A DNA stretch of 64,000 nucleotides. Source: Bacillus sp. Marseille-Q1617 (lineage in GTDB: Bacteria > Bacillota > Bacilli > Bacillales > Bacillaceae_B). Under the pieces are notes generated by a model, which did not search any database, had not been told where the DNA came from, and worked only from the letters and a program-made list of their open reading frames with translations. The stretch covers positions 844,001-908,000 of the forward strand of contig NZ_CAHJXM010000002.1 in assembly GCF_903645295.1 (NCBI RefSeq), given 5' to 3'. Made by a program: the position numbers and the translations under genes. Positions 44,586-52,832 of this stretch are shown here, in pieces; the first letter of the stretch is position 1; each line of letters starts with the position of its first letter.

Positions 44586-44620
44586 AAGGACTATGGAGTT
44601 AACCATAGTCCTTTTTTAAA
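44586..44620 (+). terminator. Terminator after the small HNH gene
   Basis: AAGGACTATGG / CCATAGTCCTT stem with T-run. Confidence 0.85.
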
Positions 44621-44844
44621 AAAATTTTTAGCAATTATTTTAGTATCTATAAGCATACTATGGTTTCCTTTTCAACTGCTAAGGTATAGAACTATTAAGG
44701 CAAGCTTGATAAATGGGAACAAAGTAGAATACTATTTATTTAAGTTTTAGTTATCAGAATATTCAAAATAAGGTATTTACAATTAGATTTCTCTCCACTA
44801 TTATTGAAAAGCATCAATAAGAAAGAGAATAGGAGAGAATTTAC

Positions 44845-45618
44845 ATGGTTATTACCAAGTTGTGTACAGATGAAAATTGTAGTAGGAAAAACCAATCTTT
44901 GAATATTGAAACTGAGTTTTATGCCCATAGGGGAGGTAAATATGGAAAGAGAGCAATCTGTAAAGAGTGCTATCACAAACGTTATGGTAAAAAGGAAAGA
45001 GCAGCCGCTCATAAGAGAAAGAATAGACTTCTAATCAATAACTCATTAACGGAAGAAGAAGAGTTGATGGTTAGAGAGGACTTTGAAGGGAAATGTGCGC
45101 TTAGTGGGAAGGTATATAATGTTCAGTTAGACCATTTTGTACCTTTAAGCTGGGGGAGGGTAGCTGCACAGTTAGGGATTGGAGGCACGAATTATGCTAA
45201 CATGCTTCCGCTAAATGAAACATTAAATAAATCAAAATCCTATCACAACCCATTTGAATGGATAATAAAAGCAAAAGAGAGACATAACATTGATACATTA
45301 ATGTGGGAAAAAGCGATAGAGTATATTGCAAGTAAGAATAACATGTCGGTTGCAGATTTTGAAAGTAGAGTCAATGAATGTCACAGAATAATTTTAGAAA
45401 TGACCTATGTACGTACTCTTGAAAGAAGGATGACGTTGAAGAAAAGAAGAATAACAATGTTGCATATACCAGTTATAAAAGCTGCTCTGGAAAAAGGGAT
45501 AAATATCGAGGCTGCTGTTAGCAAGTATGGAAACCTTTTAGTGAGAAAGCATGTTGAACTAAAAGAAGTTCAAGAAGCAATTAGAAAGATTAAGAGTGAA
45601 TTATCCAAATTGAAATAA
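44845..45618 (+). CDS. HNH endonuclease with N-terminal zinc knuckle
   Basis: A 257-residue protein. N-terminal zinc-finger-like cysteines C7, C12, C39 and C42 are followed by a basic linker. The HNH core is EGKCALSGKVYNVQLDHFVP (D96-H97), GGTNYANMLPLNETLNKSKS and a final His region. The C-terminal 100 residues are basic and helical. Probably a DNA endonuclease of phage type. ATG 44845 has AGGAGAG upstream. Its TAA is immediately followed, in the same frame, by the next gene. Confidence 0.82.
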   Translation: MVITKLCTDENCSRKNQSLNIETEFYAHRGGKYGKRAICKECYHKRYGKKERAAAHKRKNRLLINNSLTEEEELMVREDFEGKCALSGKVYNVQLDHFVPLSWGRVAAQLGIGGTNYANMLPLNETLNKSKSYHNPFEWIIKAKERHNIDTLMWEKAIEYIASKNNMSVADFESRVNECHRIILEMTYVRTLERRMTLKKRRITMLHIPVIKAALEKGINIEAAVSKYGNLLVRKHVELKEVQEAIRKIKSELSKLK

Positions 45619-45630
45619 GGAGGAGTCCAA

Positions 45631-46353
45631 ATTTTTATTGCGTATACAGATGCATCAATTCAAGGGAAGAGATGTTTCTTATCATTTGTGATTGAATTTG
45701 AAGACGGTGGATTAATACACCGAAGAATTTTAATTAGAGAAAGGAAGATACAATTAGCTGAGGCATTGGCAGTTAAAGAACTATATTCATTTCTACAATA
45801 TCATGGTTTTGAGAAAGGGATTGTGCTTCTGGATAACAAAGAAGCAATAAACTGGATTATCCTTAACAAATCTAAAAGACTAGAAGGATTACATCAGTGC
45901 CTTGCTTCAGCGGAGGTGGAACTTCAGTATATTCCGAGAAGGTATAATATCGCTCATTCCCTAGCACATAGTAACCGCTATGTACCATCTAGCAATGTTA
46001 AGAGTATTAATCGAGATCATTTGTCTGCATTTATGAACTTTCCAGAATACAATTTAAACATAGAGGTTTATGAAGAATTTAGAAAACTATACCCTAAAAA
46101 AACCAGGTGCTATCACAAATATCAAAAAGCCTTAAATAAAAAGATATGGCTTGGAAATGTAATTGAAGAAGGTAAAGATTACAGTGTTTATGCATACTAT
46201 GATTTAAGAATAAAAGTATCAAATGATAACATAGTGTCTGTTTCTAAAGAGCAATTTGTTTCTCTTAAAAACCATTATACTGTAATAAGAAATAAGAAGA
46301 AGTTGAGTAGAGTAAAAAGAAAGGTTATTAATACATCCTCCAACTCCAGTTAG
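45631..46353 (+). CDS. RNase H-fold protein with a probable AUU start
   Basis: A 240-residue protein. RNase H-like residues are YTDAS (D7), LAEALAVKEL (E44) and VLLDNKEAI (D68). The last motif reads IPRRYNIAHSLAH, with His109 where RNase H normally has Asp (N..AD.LA). The conserved YTDAS lies before the first ATG/GTG/TTG (GTG 45688), so a later start would remove the active-site Asp. TAAGGAGGAG stands seven bases before ATT 45631. The frame is the same as that of the preceding HNH gene, separated only by its TAA. The C-terminal half is basic and unrecognised. It could nick RNA-DNA hybrids in element replication. Confidence 0.65.
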   Translation: MFIAYTDASIQGKRCFLSFVIEFEDGGLIHRRILIRERKIQLAEALAVKELYSFLQYHGFEKGIVLLDNKEAINWIILNKSKRLEGLHQCLASAEVELQYIPRRYNIAHSLAHSNRYVPSSNVKSINRDHLSAFMNFPEYNLNIEVYEEFRKLYPKKTRCYHKYQKALNKKIWLGNVIEEGKDYSVYAYYDLRIKVSNDNIVSVSKEQFVSLKNHYTVIRNKKKLSRVKRKVINTSSNSS

Positions 46354-46417
46354 AATAACAATTATTTTACTGACTAATAATACTCTTGTACTTACATTAA
46401 CAGTGGAGACGATAAAA

Positions 46418-46609
46418 ATGGGTAAACAGAGTGTTATTACTATTCGAATGGACTTATGTGAACTTAAATTAAAGGTTTTGAATATTGCCCTGTATCTTGA
46501 AGAAGATGATAAGTATTCCCGTGAAGACGCAGTAACCGATCTGTTTAGGGTTGTGAAGCAGATTGAAGCCATTGAAGAATTAAAATCATTAAACAAAGCC
46601 ACCAATTAG
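46418..46609 (+). CDS. Small helical protein
   Basis: A 63-residue protein, acidic and Leu-rich, with a TIRMDLCELKLKVLNIALYL helix. No family recognised. ATG 46418 has GGAG ten bases upstream. A shared bidirectional hairpin (46597-46621) ends it and the gene facing it. Confidence 0.6.
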   Translation: MGKQSVITIRMDLCELKLKVLNIALYLEEDDKYSREDAVTDLFRVVKQIEAIEELKSLNKATN

Positions 46610-46622
46610 GGTGGCTTTAAAT
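46597..46622. terminator. Bidirectional terminator
   Basis: AAAGCCACC / GGTGGCTTT stem between two converging genes. Confidence 0.7.
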
Positions 46623-47213
46623 ATAGGTCGGGATGACATCTTTTATTTCTTGCTCAGCATTTTCTAATCCTTCTAACCATAAATCTACAAGTTGTACCCC
46701 CTCTATTAGGTCTATATTAAGTCCTGCAGCATAGTCTCTGGCACCTTGAGTGAATGAGCCTGTAGTTACTACATACCCTCCTGTTGCATCTCTTTTGACC
46801 ATATTGCTATGTACTAGAGCAATTGCTTCAAAGGGCAAGTCTCCTCGATAGCATTTTACCTGTCCCAGAAAAAGACCATCTTCAGTAGTATGTTCAAAGT
46901 CAATTCCGAAATCCCCAGTGGGTGGAGATACCCAAGTGCTTCCTCCTTTTGCTCTTTCGATTATTTCCGCTACAAATGACTCAAACATGATCGGGTCTTG
47001 TTTTAAATAAGAAGAGGATAATGTTTTATCTTCTTCAGTTTCTTTTTTAAACCTCATGTATAAGCCGGTTGCAAGAGTTCTTTTCATTTCTTCGCTCTTA
47101 TCAATATGTTGTGCCAGTAGCTGAGTCTGGTAGTCGTTTTTTCTTTTGTGAGAATAAAACTGAAAGAAAGCGGCAGCCAGTATTAGTGCAACTACTATTT
47201 CTAAGTAAATCAT
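46617..47213 (-). CDS. Membrane-anchored Mrr-like restriction endonuclease
   Basis: A 198-residue protein. One N-terminal membrane helix (about 3-20, LEIVVALILAAAFFQFY) is followed by basic SHKRK, which predicts a cytoplasmic body. A helical stalk (about 25-70) leads to an Mrr-type PD-(D/E)XK nuclease: F77-E78-x-FVAEIIE, GDFGIDFEH (D105), LGQVKCY (Q118-x-K120) and the GGYVVTTGSFTQGARDYA region of Mrr_cat domains. Mrr proteins cleave modified or foreign DNA. AAGGAGGTGATT is an excellent ribosome site at ATG 47213. Confidence 0.85.
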   Translation of the reverse strand: MIYLEIVVALILAAAFFQFYSHKRKNDYQTQLLAQHIDKSEEMKRTLATGLYMRFKKETEEDKTLSSSYLKQDPIMFESFVAEIIERAKGGSTWVSPPTGDFGIDFEHTTEDGLFLGQVKCYRGDLPFEAIALVHSNMVKRDATGGYVVTTGSFTQGARDYAAGLNIDLIEGVQLVDLWLEGLENAEQEIKDVIPTYI

Positions 47214-47341
47214 TTAATCACCTCCTTACTTGTTTTACCTTTAAAAAGAAACAATATTCACTTATGTAAAAAAATGTAATAAAAATAAAGGTCATGTAAG
47301 AAGGTTGTCGAAAATAGTAATAGAGAGGGAGGATGTATAAC

Positions 47342-47494
47342 TTGTATGATGATTATGTTTTGAGGTGTATCATTTGCAAAGTGGAGTTTTCGGAGTCAGA
47401 CATTGAAGTTATGGAAGCTACAGATATCCTTATCTGTGACTTGTGTGCACATGAACAATACGTGAAGAGTATAAGATCGGAAAACAATCTTTAA
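47342..47494 (+). CDS. Small CxxC zinc-ribbon-like protein
   Basis: A 50-residue protein with two CxxC pairs (RCIICKVEF and LICDLCAHE), the layout of a small zinc ribbon. The start is TTG 47342, nine bases after GAGGGAGG; the in-frame ATG 47333 directly abuts that site. It ends 15 bases before the PD-(D/E)XK-like gene and is probably co-transcribed with it. Confidence 0.6.
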   Translation: MYDDYVLRCIICKVEFSESDIEVMEATDILICDLCAHEQYVKSIRSENNL

Positions 47495-47509
47495 CACGAG
47501 GAGTAAACA

Positions 47510-48640
47510 ATGGATATTGAAAAAATTAAATTAGGAATTAACAAAACTGGATTTGTACATGAGTACAAGGTGTGTGAAATATTAGAACAAAACAAGTGGA
47601 ACGTAATAAATAATAGGTATTATTTGGACGATGTCCAAGAAATTAATAGGGAAATTGATATCATAGCATACAGGGTTAATGAAGTTGAAGACATATTATA
47701 TTACACATCTCTAATAATTAGTTGTAAAAAAAGTGAAAGTAATATATGGAGCTTTCTTACAAAGGACATTAAGAATGGTGACCCCAACATTAATTTTTGT
47801 CCTATATCAAACTGGGCAAATGACAAGGTTTTGAGTTATATGATCAAACCTGAAAAAGTTGAAGATGAAGTGTGGAGTGTTACAAGTGATCATGAGGAAC
47901 TTAATTTTGTCTATGGGATAAATGATCATGTGTTTGCCTTTCAACAATTGAACAAAACTAGTTACACTCCCCAAAATGACAAAGATATTTATAATTCAAT
48001 CATTTCTTCAATTAAAGCTTTAGAATATGAAAAGAACTCCTTAGATGAAAGAAAAAATAGAAAGGTTATGTACAATTTTAACTTAATATCAATATTCGAT
48101 GGTGAAATGATTAAAGTACACTTAAACAATGAAGGAGAAAGCATAGAAGAAATAGATGAAATAAAGTATTTAAACAGACATATAGTTAATAAAAACGAAA
48201 ATTTCTATAGAGTGCATTTCATAAAATTCAGTAGATTACAAGACTATATAACAAATTTTAACAAACTTCACCATTGGAATTGTGAGTTTTATCCAAATTT
48301 AAGAAGAGATTTTTTTAATAATATTACTATAGAAGAACCCAAAGAAAAAATAGATCTACTTCTTCCAGAATTCATAAAAGAGGTTCTTTGGTATGTATCT
48401 ATGGAGGTTGAAGATTTTACGATCGACAAATTAAATCTAAAGTTCAACACTTACACAAATTTAATGGAAATTGGATTTACGGGAGAAAATTTAACTTTCA
48501 ATGAAGAAAATCATATTGCAGAGGTACTAGATAATAGTGATACGGCAAAAAGAACAATAAAAGAAGGTTTTAATAAAGTATACAATTTTAATGGCTTTTT
48601 CTCTGTAAAACCTTATTACGAGGTTGATTTACCATTCTAA
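47510..48640 (+). CDS. PD-(D/E)XK-like protein with altered active site
   Basis: A 376-residue protein. The N-terminal 80 residues match a restriction-endonuclease fold: E18 in GFVHEYKVCEILEQNKW, D50 in INREIDIIAYR, and then LIISCKKSES (71-77). Related nucleases have an acidic residue (ECK) where this has Ser71-Cys72-Lys73, so catalysis may be lost or the acidic residue may have moved. The remaining 290 residues, rich in Asn and Lys, are unrecognised. GAGGAG precedes ATG 47510. Confidence 0.7.
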   Translation: MDIEKIKLGINKTGFVHEYKVCEILEQNKWNVINNRYYLDDVQEINREIDIIAYRVNEVEDILYYTSLIISCKKSESNIWSFLTKDIKNGDPNINFCPISNWANDKVLSYMIKPEKVEDEVWSVTSDHEELNFVYGINDHVFAFQQLNKTSYTPQNDKDIYNSIISSIKALEYEKNSLDERKNRKVMYNFNLISIFDGEMIKVHLNNEGESIEEIDEIKYLNRHIVNKNENFYRVHFIKFSRLQDYITNFNKLHHWNCEFYPNLRRDFFNNITIEEPKEKIDLLLPEFIKEVLWYVSMEVEDFTIDKLNLKFNTYTNLMEIGFTGENLTFNEENHIAEVLDNSDTAKRTIKEGFNKVYNFNGFFSVKPYYEVDLPF

Positions 48641-48815
48641 TATTGTTTAGTCTCAAAAACGAATGTTTATGAGACAATGCTACCTAGCTTATATCAGGTA
48701 GTATTTTTTTGTGTTTTGTGGTTCATAAGCCGTTTCAAAATCAACGTTTCAATATATACACCAATAAACCTTTTTGATACAATTAAAGTATAAAAATGGA
48801 AAAGATGGTGTTTAT

Positions 48816-49379
48816 ATGAAAATTGGTTATGCAAGGGTTAGCACCCAAGACCAAAGCCTAGATCTTCAAATGGATGCACTTCAAAAAGCTGGTTGTGAAA
48901 AGGTATATTCTGAAAAGGTTAGCGGTATGAAAGACGACAGGCAAAAGCTGAAAGAATTGATTGATTACGCTAGAGAAGGAGATGTTCTAGTTGTATATAA
49001 GTTAGACCGTCTTGGAAGATCTACAAAGAAGCTTATTGAACTTACAGATGAACTTGAGAATAGGGGAATAGAACTTGTAAGCATTCGAGATAACATAGAC
49101 ACTACTACAGCAGTTGGGAAGGCTATGTTTCGTATGCTGGCAGTATTAAGTGAAATGGAAAGGGATTTAATATCAGAACGCACTAGAGCAGGATTAGAGA
49201 GCGCTAGAGCAAGGGGAAGAAAGGGAGGGAGACCTAGAAAAGACTCCAAAATAATTAATAAAGCTATAAAACTTTATGAGTCAAGACAATATTCGGTTAG
49301 GGAAATTGAAGATTTGACAGGAGTGTCTAAGGCTACGTTATATAGAGAATTGAAAGAGAAGAATATGAATAATGATTAG
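48816..49379 (+). CDS. Serine recombinase (resolvase/invertase)
   Basis: A 187-residue small serine recombinase. The N-terminal catalytic domain has IGYARVSTQDQ (nucleophile S9), YKLDRLGRS with the key Arg residues (R65, R68), and the EMERDLISERTRAGLESARARGRKGGRP arm. A C-terminal helix-turn-helix (SVREIEDLTGVSKATLYREL) binds DNA. Length fits Tn3-resolvase/Hin types. It may resolve multimers or invert DNA in the element. ATG 48816 is preferred; the ribosome site is weak (GATGGTG). Confidence 0.92.
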   Translation: MKIGYARVSTQDQSLDLQMDALQKAGCEKVYSEKVSGMKDDRQKLKELIDYAREGDVLVVYKLDRLGRSTKKLIELTDELENRGIELVSIRDNIDTTTAVGKAMFRMLAVLSEMERDLISERTRAGLESARARGRKGGRPRKDSKIINKAIKLYESRQYSVREIEDLTGVSKATLYRELKEKNMNND

Positions 49380-49492
49380 TAATATTGTTTAAAACATCTG
49401 AACTCATATAAGGGCTAGATATACAAACAATATTCTTTGGAAAGTGGTTTCTGGTATAATGAGGATATATTGTAAAATAAGTGGGTGTAGTT

Positions 49493-50335
49493 ATGCAGTA
49501 TATTATTTATTGTGATGAGTCAGTGAAAAATGGAACTTACTATGGCAATTTTTATGGAGGAGCTTTAGTAAGATCAATACATTTTGAAGAAGTAAAACAG
49601 TCTCTTGAAGATAAAATGAAAGAATTAAATCTGCTATCTGAAGTTAAGTGGCAAAAGGTTACCTCAAGCTATTTAGAAAAATATATGGAACTAATAAATC
49701 ATTTTTTTGATTTTATAAAGGCGGATAAAGTAAAGATAAGAGTAATGTTCACTCATAATGCATATGCTGCTAAGAAACTAACTAAAGAGCAAAGAGAAAA
49801 TGAATATTTCCTACTTTACTATCAATTTATTAAACATGCTTTTGGTTTTAGGTATTCAAATAACTCGCATAGTAGGATATCTCTGTACTCATACTTTGAT
49901 CAACTTCCAGATACCAAAGAAAAAAATCAAAATTTTAAAGATTTTATTTATAGCTTGCAGTTTCAAGACTTTTTTGAAGAAGCCAACTTGTTCATTCATA
50001 GCAAAGATGACATTGCAGAAGCTAAGTCTCATGACCACGTTATATTGCAATGCTTGGATGTAGTATTGGGAGCAATGGAGTTCCGCTTAAATGAGAAACA
50101 TAAAGAAATTCCAAAAGGCAAGAAAAGAAGAGGTAAAAGAACAGTTGCTAAAGAAAAACTTTATAAATTAATTAATTCTCGAATTAGAGAGATATATCCA
50201 AATTTCAATATTGGAGAAAGCACTGGAATTAAAGGGAGTCCAGATAATAGGTGGAACCATCCTTATAGGCATTGGAAGTTTGTACCTAGTGATAAGCAGC
50301 TAAACAAAAATTATACTCCAAAAAATAAAAAATGA
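49493..50335 (+). CDS. DUF3800 protein
   Basis: A 280-residue protein. The N-terminus YIIYCDESVKNGTYYGNFYGG has the D-E-S motif of DUF3800, a predicted RNase H-like fold often found on mobile elements and in defence islands. The middle is helical and the C-terminus strongly basic (KGKKRRGKRTVAKEKL; KQLNKNYTPKNKK). Biochemical function unknown. ATG 49493 is the likely start; its ribosome site is weak. Last gene of the element. Confidence 0.8.
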   Translation: MQYIIYCDESVKNGTYYGNFYGGALVRSIHFEEVKQSLEDKMKELNLLSEVKWQKVTSSYLEKYMELINHFFDFIKADKVKIRVMFTHNAYAAKKLTKEQRENEYFLLYYQFIKHAFGFRYSNNSHSRISLYSYFDQLPDTKEKNQNFKDFIYSLQFQDFFEEANLFIHSKDDIAEAKSHDHVILQCLDVVLGAMEFRLNEKHKEIPKGKKRRGKRTVAKEKLYKLINSRIREIYPNFNIGESTGIKGSPDNRWNHPYRHWKFVPSDKQLNKNYTPKNKK

Positions 50336-50531
50336 GCCCCACTTTTTCTACATGTATAGCTCACGTGGAACGTAAGCCTTCGAAAAAAGTCAAGCTCATT
50401 TATTAACAACTTTTGTATATTTCAATTATATAGTAAAAAATAATTGAAAATCAACTCTAAGATTAATTTATTTTATATAAATACTTCCATATACTTGTAT
50501 CTATACGTATGTTTGGGTAAAATTTAGACAG

Positions 50532-50607
50532 TGACATTAACAATCGTTTAGGTATGCAATTAACAATCTTGCTTGTTATTCATAATCATTCCAAATTACA
50601 ACTAACC
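50532..50607. promoter_or_regulatory. Arm-type repeats near attR
   Basis: TGACATTAACAATCG (50532), TGCAATTAACAATC (50555) and AAATTACAACTAACC (50593) are, on the opposite strand, variants of the GGTTGTTAATTACA motif near attL. The spacer 50336-50629 has no gene. Confidence 0.5.
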
Positions 50608-50629
50608 TTGATATATCAACGTTCTGAAA

Positions 50630-50743
50630 CAGTCCATGATGGGCGGAGGCTTTACGATCGATAATCCGAACGCGATCGCTTCATGCGGCTGTGGGTCATC
50701 GTTTGTGACAGCTTCGAATAAAGGTACGCCGGAGAACTGTTAA
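50630..50743 (+). pseudogene. yutM': Displaced original 3' end of yutM with attR core
   Basis: The last 37 codons and stop of yutM, cut off from the start by the element. The first 29 bp match attL exactly; the rest differs by four synonymous bases. No start codon, so not expressed. The similarity continues about 15 bases past the stop codon. Confidence 0.92.
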
Positions 50744-50752
50744 AGGATAAAA

Positions 50753-50795
50753 AAAGAAGGACCAGCGCTCAAGTCAGCGCTGGTCCTTTTTATTG
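50753..50795 (+). terminator. Native yutM terminator, now separated from yutM
   Basis: AAGGACCAGCGCT / AGCGCTGGTCCTT stem with T5 tail. No equivalent follows the rebuilt yutM at 36887. Confidence 0.9.
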
Positions 50796-50801
50796 AATTC
50801 A

Positions 50802-51443
50802 TTATAATTTCTTTAGGGCTTCATCTACGGGAATTTCTCCGTTAAGGATTTCAAACACTTTGTGGTTCGTTTCTAAAGTGGTCAATGATTCCACGAGCAC
50901 CTTGGCTACGTCAGCCCGCGAGATACTGCCGCTTTTATCGGCTATGGACCGCTCCGCGATGATATTTCCGCTCGCATCGTCAAAGGTCAAGGCTCCTGGA
51001 CGGACAATCGTATAGTTCAGGCCGCTTTCTTGAAGGTGTACATCCGCTTCATTTTTGGCTTTTAGATAGACGTGCATGCCTTCCGGGGCGTTCTCCGGCT
51101 GGTCGGCTCCCATGGAACTCAACATGATGAAACGTTCGATTCCCTTTTGCTTTGCATAATCAACCGCTTTTTTCGCGCCTTCCTGATCGATTGCAATCGT
51201 TTTATCCTCGCCTGTTTTACTACCGCTCCCGGCAGCGAAAATGACCGCATTGACATTTTCAAGGGCATAGGAGAAATCCTGTTCAAGATCTGCGACGACC
51301 GGTCTTGCACCCAGGTCTTCCATATCGTTTGTCTGTTCAGATTTACGGATCATGGCTTTAGCGAAGTGCTGAGTGCTGTTCACAAGCTCTTTTAAAATGA
51401 GCCGGCCGGTATGGCCATTCGCTCCAATAACAAGTACATTCAT
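50802..51443 (-). CDS. SDR-fold NAD(P)-binding protein (YhfK/YwnB-like)
   Basis: A 213-residue atypical short-chain dehydrogenase of the NAD(P)-binding (NmrA/YhfK-like) group. Seen: VIGANGHTGRLILKEL (glycine-rich loop), VVADLEQD, AVIFAAGSGS, FIMLSSMGAD and YTIVRPGALT. The classical Tyr-x3-Lys pair is replaced, so it may sense or bind NADPH. Substrate unknown. ATG 51443 follows a GAGATGAG site. Confidence 0.83.
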   Translation of the reverse strand: MNVLVIGANGHTGRLILKELVNSTQHFAKAMIRKSEQTNDMEDLGARPVVADLEQDFSYALENVNAVIFAAGSGSKTGEDKTIAIDQEGAKKAVDYAKQKGIERFIMLSSMGADQPENAPEGMHVYLKAKNEADVHLQESGLNYTIVRPGALTFDDASGNIIAERSIADKSGSISRADVAKVLVESLTTLETNHKVFEILNGEIPVDEALKKL

Positions 51444-51559
51444 CTCATCTCAACATCCTTTTTTATTTTTTTCTCTTATTATTGGTCTACCCATTACTTG
51501 CTAAAATAAACAAGGCACTAATCTTAGAGAAGCTTTAACATACTGGAGAGGCACATATA

Positions 51560-51597
51560 AAAAGAGACCCAGGAATCATTCCTGAATCTCTTTTAAA
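51560..51597 (-). terminator. Terminator downstream of yumC
   Basis: AAAGAGATTCAGGAA / TTCCTGGGTCTCTTT stem. Confidence 0.8.
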
Positions 51598-51600
51598 TAA

Positions 51601-52599
51601 TTAATCTGTAAACATGGACGTACTGTGCATAGGCTGTACTCTTGCTTTCGGGTCCATGAAGGCTTTTGCATTGTTGACGGCTGTAGGAGCTTCACCGAAA
51701 CCGCTCGCAATCAGTTTTACTTTTCCGTCATAGGTGGAAATATCGCCTGCTGCGTAAATGCCTTCTATATTCGTTTCCATTCGTGAGTTGACGACGATTG
51801 AATTTTTCTCGATTTCAAGTCCCCAATCTTTGATTGGTCCGAGTGAAGAGACAAACCCGAAGTTGACGATCAACTCATCGATATCAAGGATTTCCTTTTC
51901 ATCTCCGCGTACTTCTTCTAAAATGATCTGATGGATCTTTGACTCATCGCCTACAATTTCAGCAGGAACAAAAGGAGTCTTAAGTTCCACAGAGGAATTG
52001 TTGAGATTTTCCACACTGTGCTCATGGGCTCTGAACTTATCCCTTCGATGAATGAGATAGACCTTTTCAGCAATCGGTTCGAGCATCAATGCCCAATCGA
52101 CTGCAGAATCACCGCCGCCGCAAATCGCCACTTTTTTGCCTCTGAACTTCTCCATATTATCGACGAAATAATGAAGATTCGTTCCCTCATATTGAGAAGC
52201 GTTTTCGAGCTCGAGCCGTCTCGGCTGGAATGCACCGTTCCCGGCTGTGATGATGATGGTCCTTGAATAGTGAACTTCTTTATCAGTTGAGAGCTTGAAG
52301 CAGCCGTCGCCTTGCTTCTCGACACTTTCCACTGCCTGCTCCAGGCATATGGTCGTTTCAAACTTGGCCATCTGCTCCTTCAGGTTATTGACAAGGTCCT
52401 GAGCCTTCACTTTTGGGAACCCTGCCACGTCATATATGTATTTTTCAGGATAGAGGGTGGATAACTGACCGCCCAATTGCGGTAAACTTTCGATGATCTT
52501 TACTGAAGCTTTTCTCATCCCGCCATAGAATGCGGTGAATAACCCTGTTGGGCCGCCCCCTATAATCGTTATATCATAAACCTTTTGATCTTCCTTCAA
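51601..52599 (-). CDS. yumC: Ferredoxin/flavodoxin-NADP+ reductase YumC
   Basis: A 332-residue thioredoxin-reductase-like FNR, which passes electrons from NADPH to ferredoxin or flavodoxin. Motifs: [20 protein letters not shown] (FAD), [21 protein letters not shown] (NADPH) and [25 protein letters not shown]; no CxxC pair, as expected for this type. The start is TTG 52599 with GGAGGGATC upstream; this gives exactly the length of B. subtilis YumC. The in-frame ATG-like start at 52626 precedes the ribosome site. Confidence 0.95.
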   Translation of the reverse strand: MKEDQKVYDITIIGGGPTGLFTAFYGGMRKASVKIIESLPQLGGQLSTLYPEKYIYDVAGFPKVKAQDLVNNLKEQMAKFETTICLEQAVESVEKQGDGCFKLSTDKEVHYSRTIIITAGNGAFQPRRLELENASQYEGTNLHYFVDNMEKFRGKKVAICGGGDSAVDWALMLEPIAEKVYLIHRRDKFRAHEHSVENLNNSSVELKTPFVPAEIVGDESKIHQIILEEVRGDEKEILDIDELIVNFGFVSSLGPIKDWGLEIEKNSIVVNSRMETNIEGIYAAGDISTYDGKVKLIASGFGEAPTAVNNAKAFMDPKARVQPMHSTSMFTD

Positions 52600-52769
52600 G
52601 TAGATCCCTCCCAGATATAGATGCATCTATTTTAATTTATTCTATCATAGAGAAATGAATCCTTCCCAAAATTTAGATTATTCTTTTGGACACTCTGTCT
52701 TTGGATGCTGAGTGCAGTTGCTTGAAGCGGAGCCTTCGTCCCGAGACGAAGAAAATTCGACAAGCGGCG

Positions 52770-52832
52770 CAATTATTTGGATTCCGGCTCAATTATTTCT
52801 GAAAGCAGCACAATTAATTCTCAATTATCAAA
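52770..52832. repeat. Degenerate CAATTATTT repeats
   Basis: CAATTATT-type units start at 52770, 52790, 52811 and 52822 (spacings 20, 21, 11). The spacer 52600-53409 has no gene otherwise; it should hold the yumB promoter near its right end, which I cannot assign with confidence. Confidence 0.5.

Larger units (their letters stand above)
36773..50658 (+). mobile_element. Integrative element in the 3' end of yutM, about 13.9 kb
   Basis: Boundaries come from a direct repeat. An exact 29-bp core (36773-36801 and 50630-50658) lies within a longer about 115-bp match covering the yutM 3' end. Next to the left end lies a tyrosine recombinase, and arm-like repeats occur at both ends. The DNA inside is visibly AT-richer. 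Cargo in order: integrase, small unknown, helicase-nuclease (minus), small unknown, primase-like protein, two HNH proteins, RNase H-like protein, small unknown, Mrr-like nuclease (minus), CxxC protein, PD-(D/E)XK-like protein, serine recombinase, DUF3800. No structural phage or conjugation genes seen. Confidence 0.92.
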
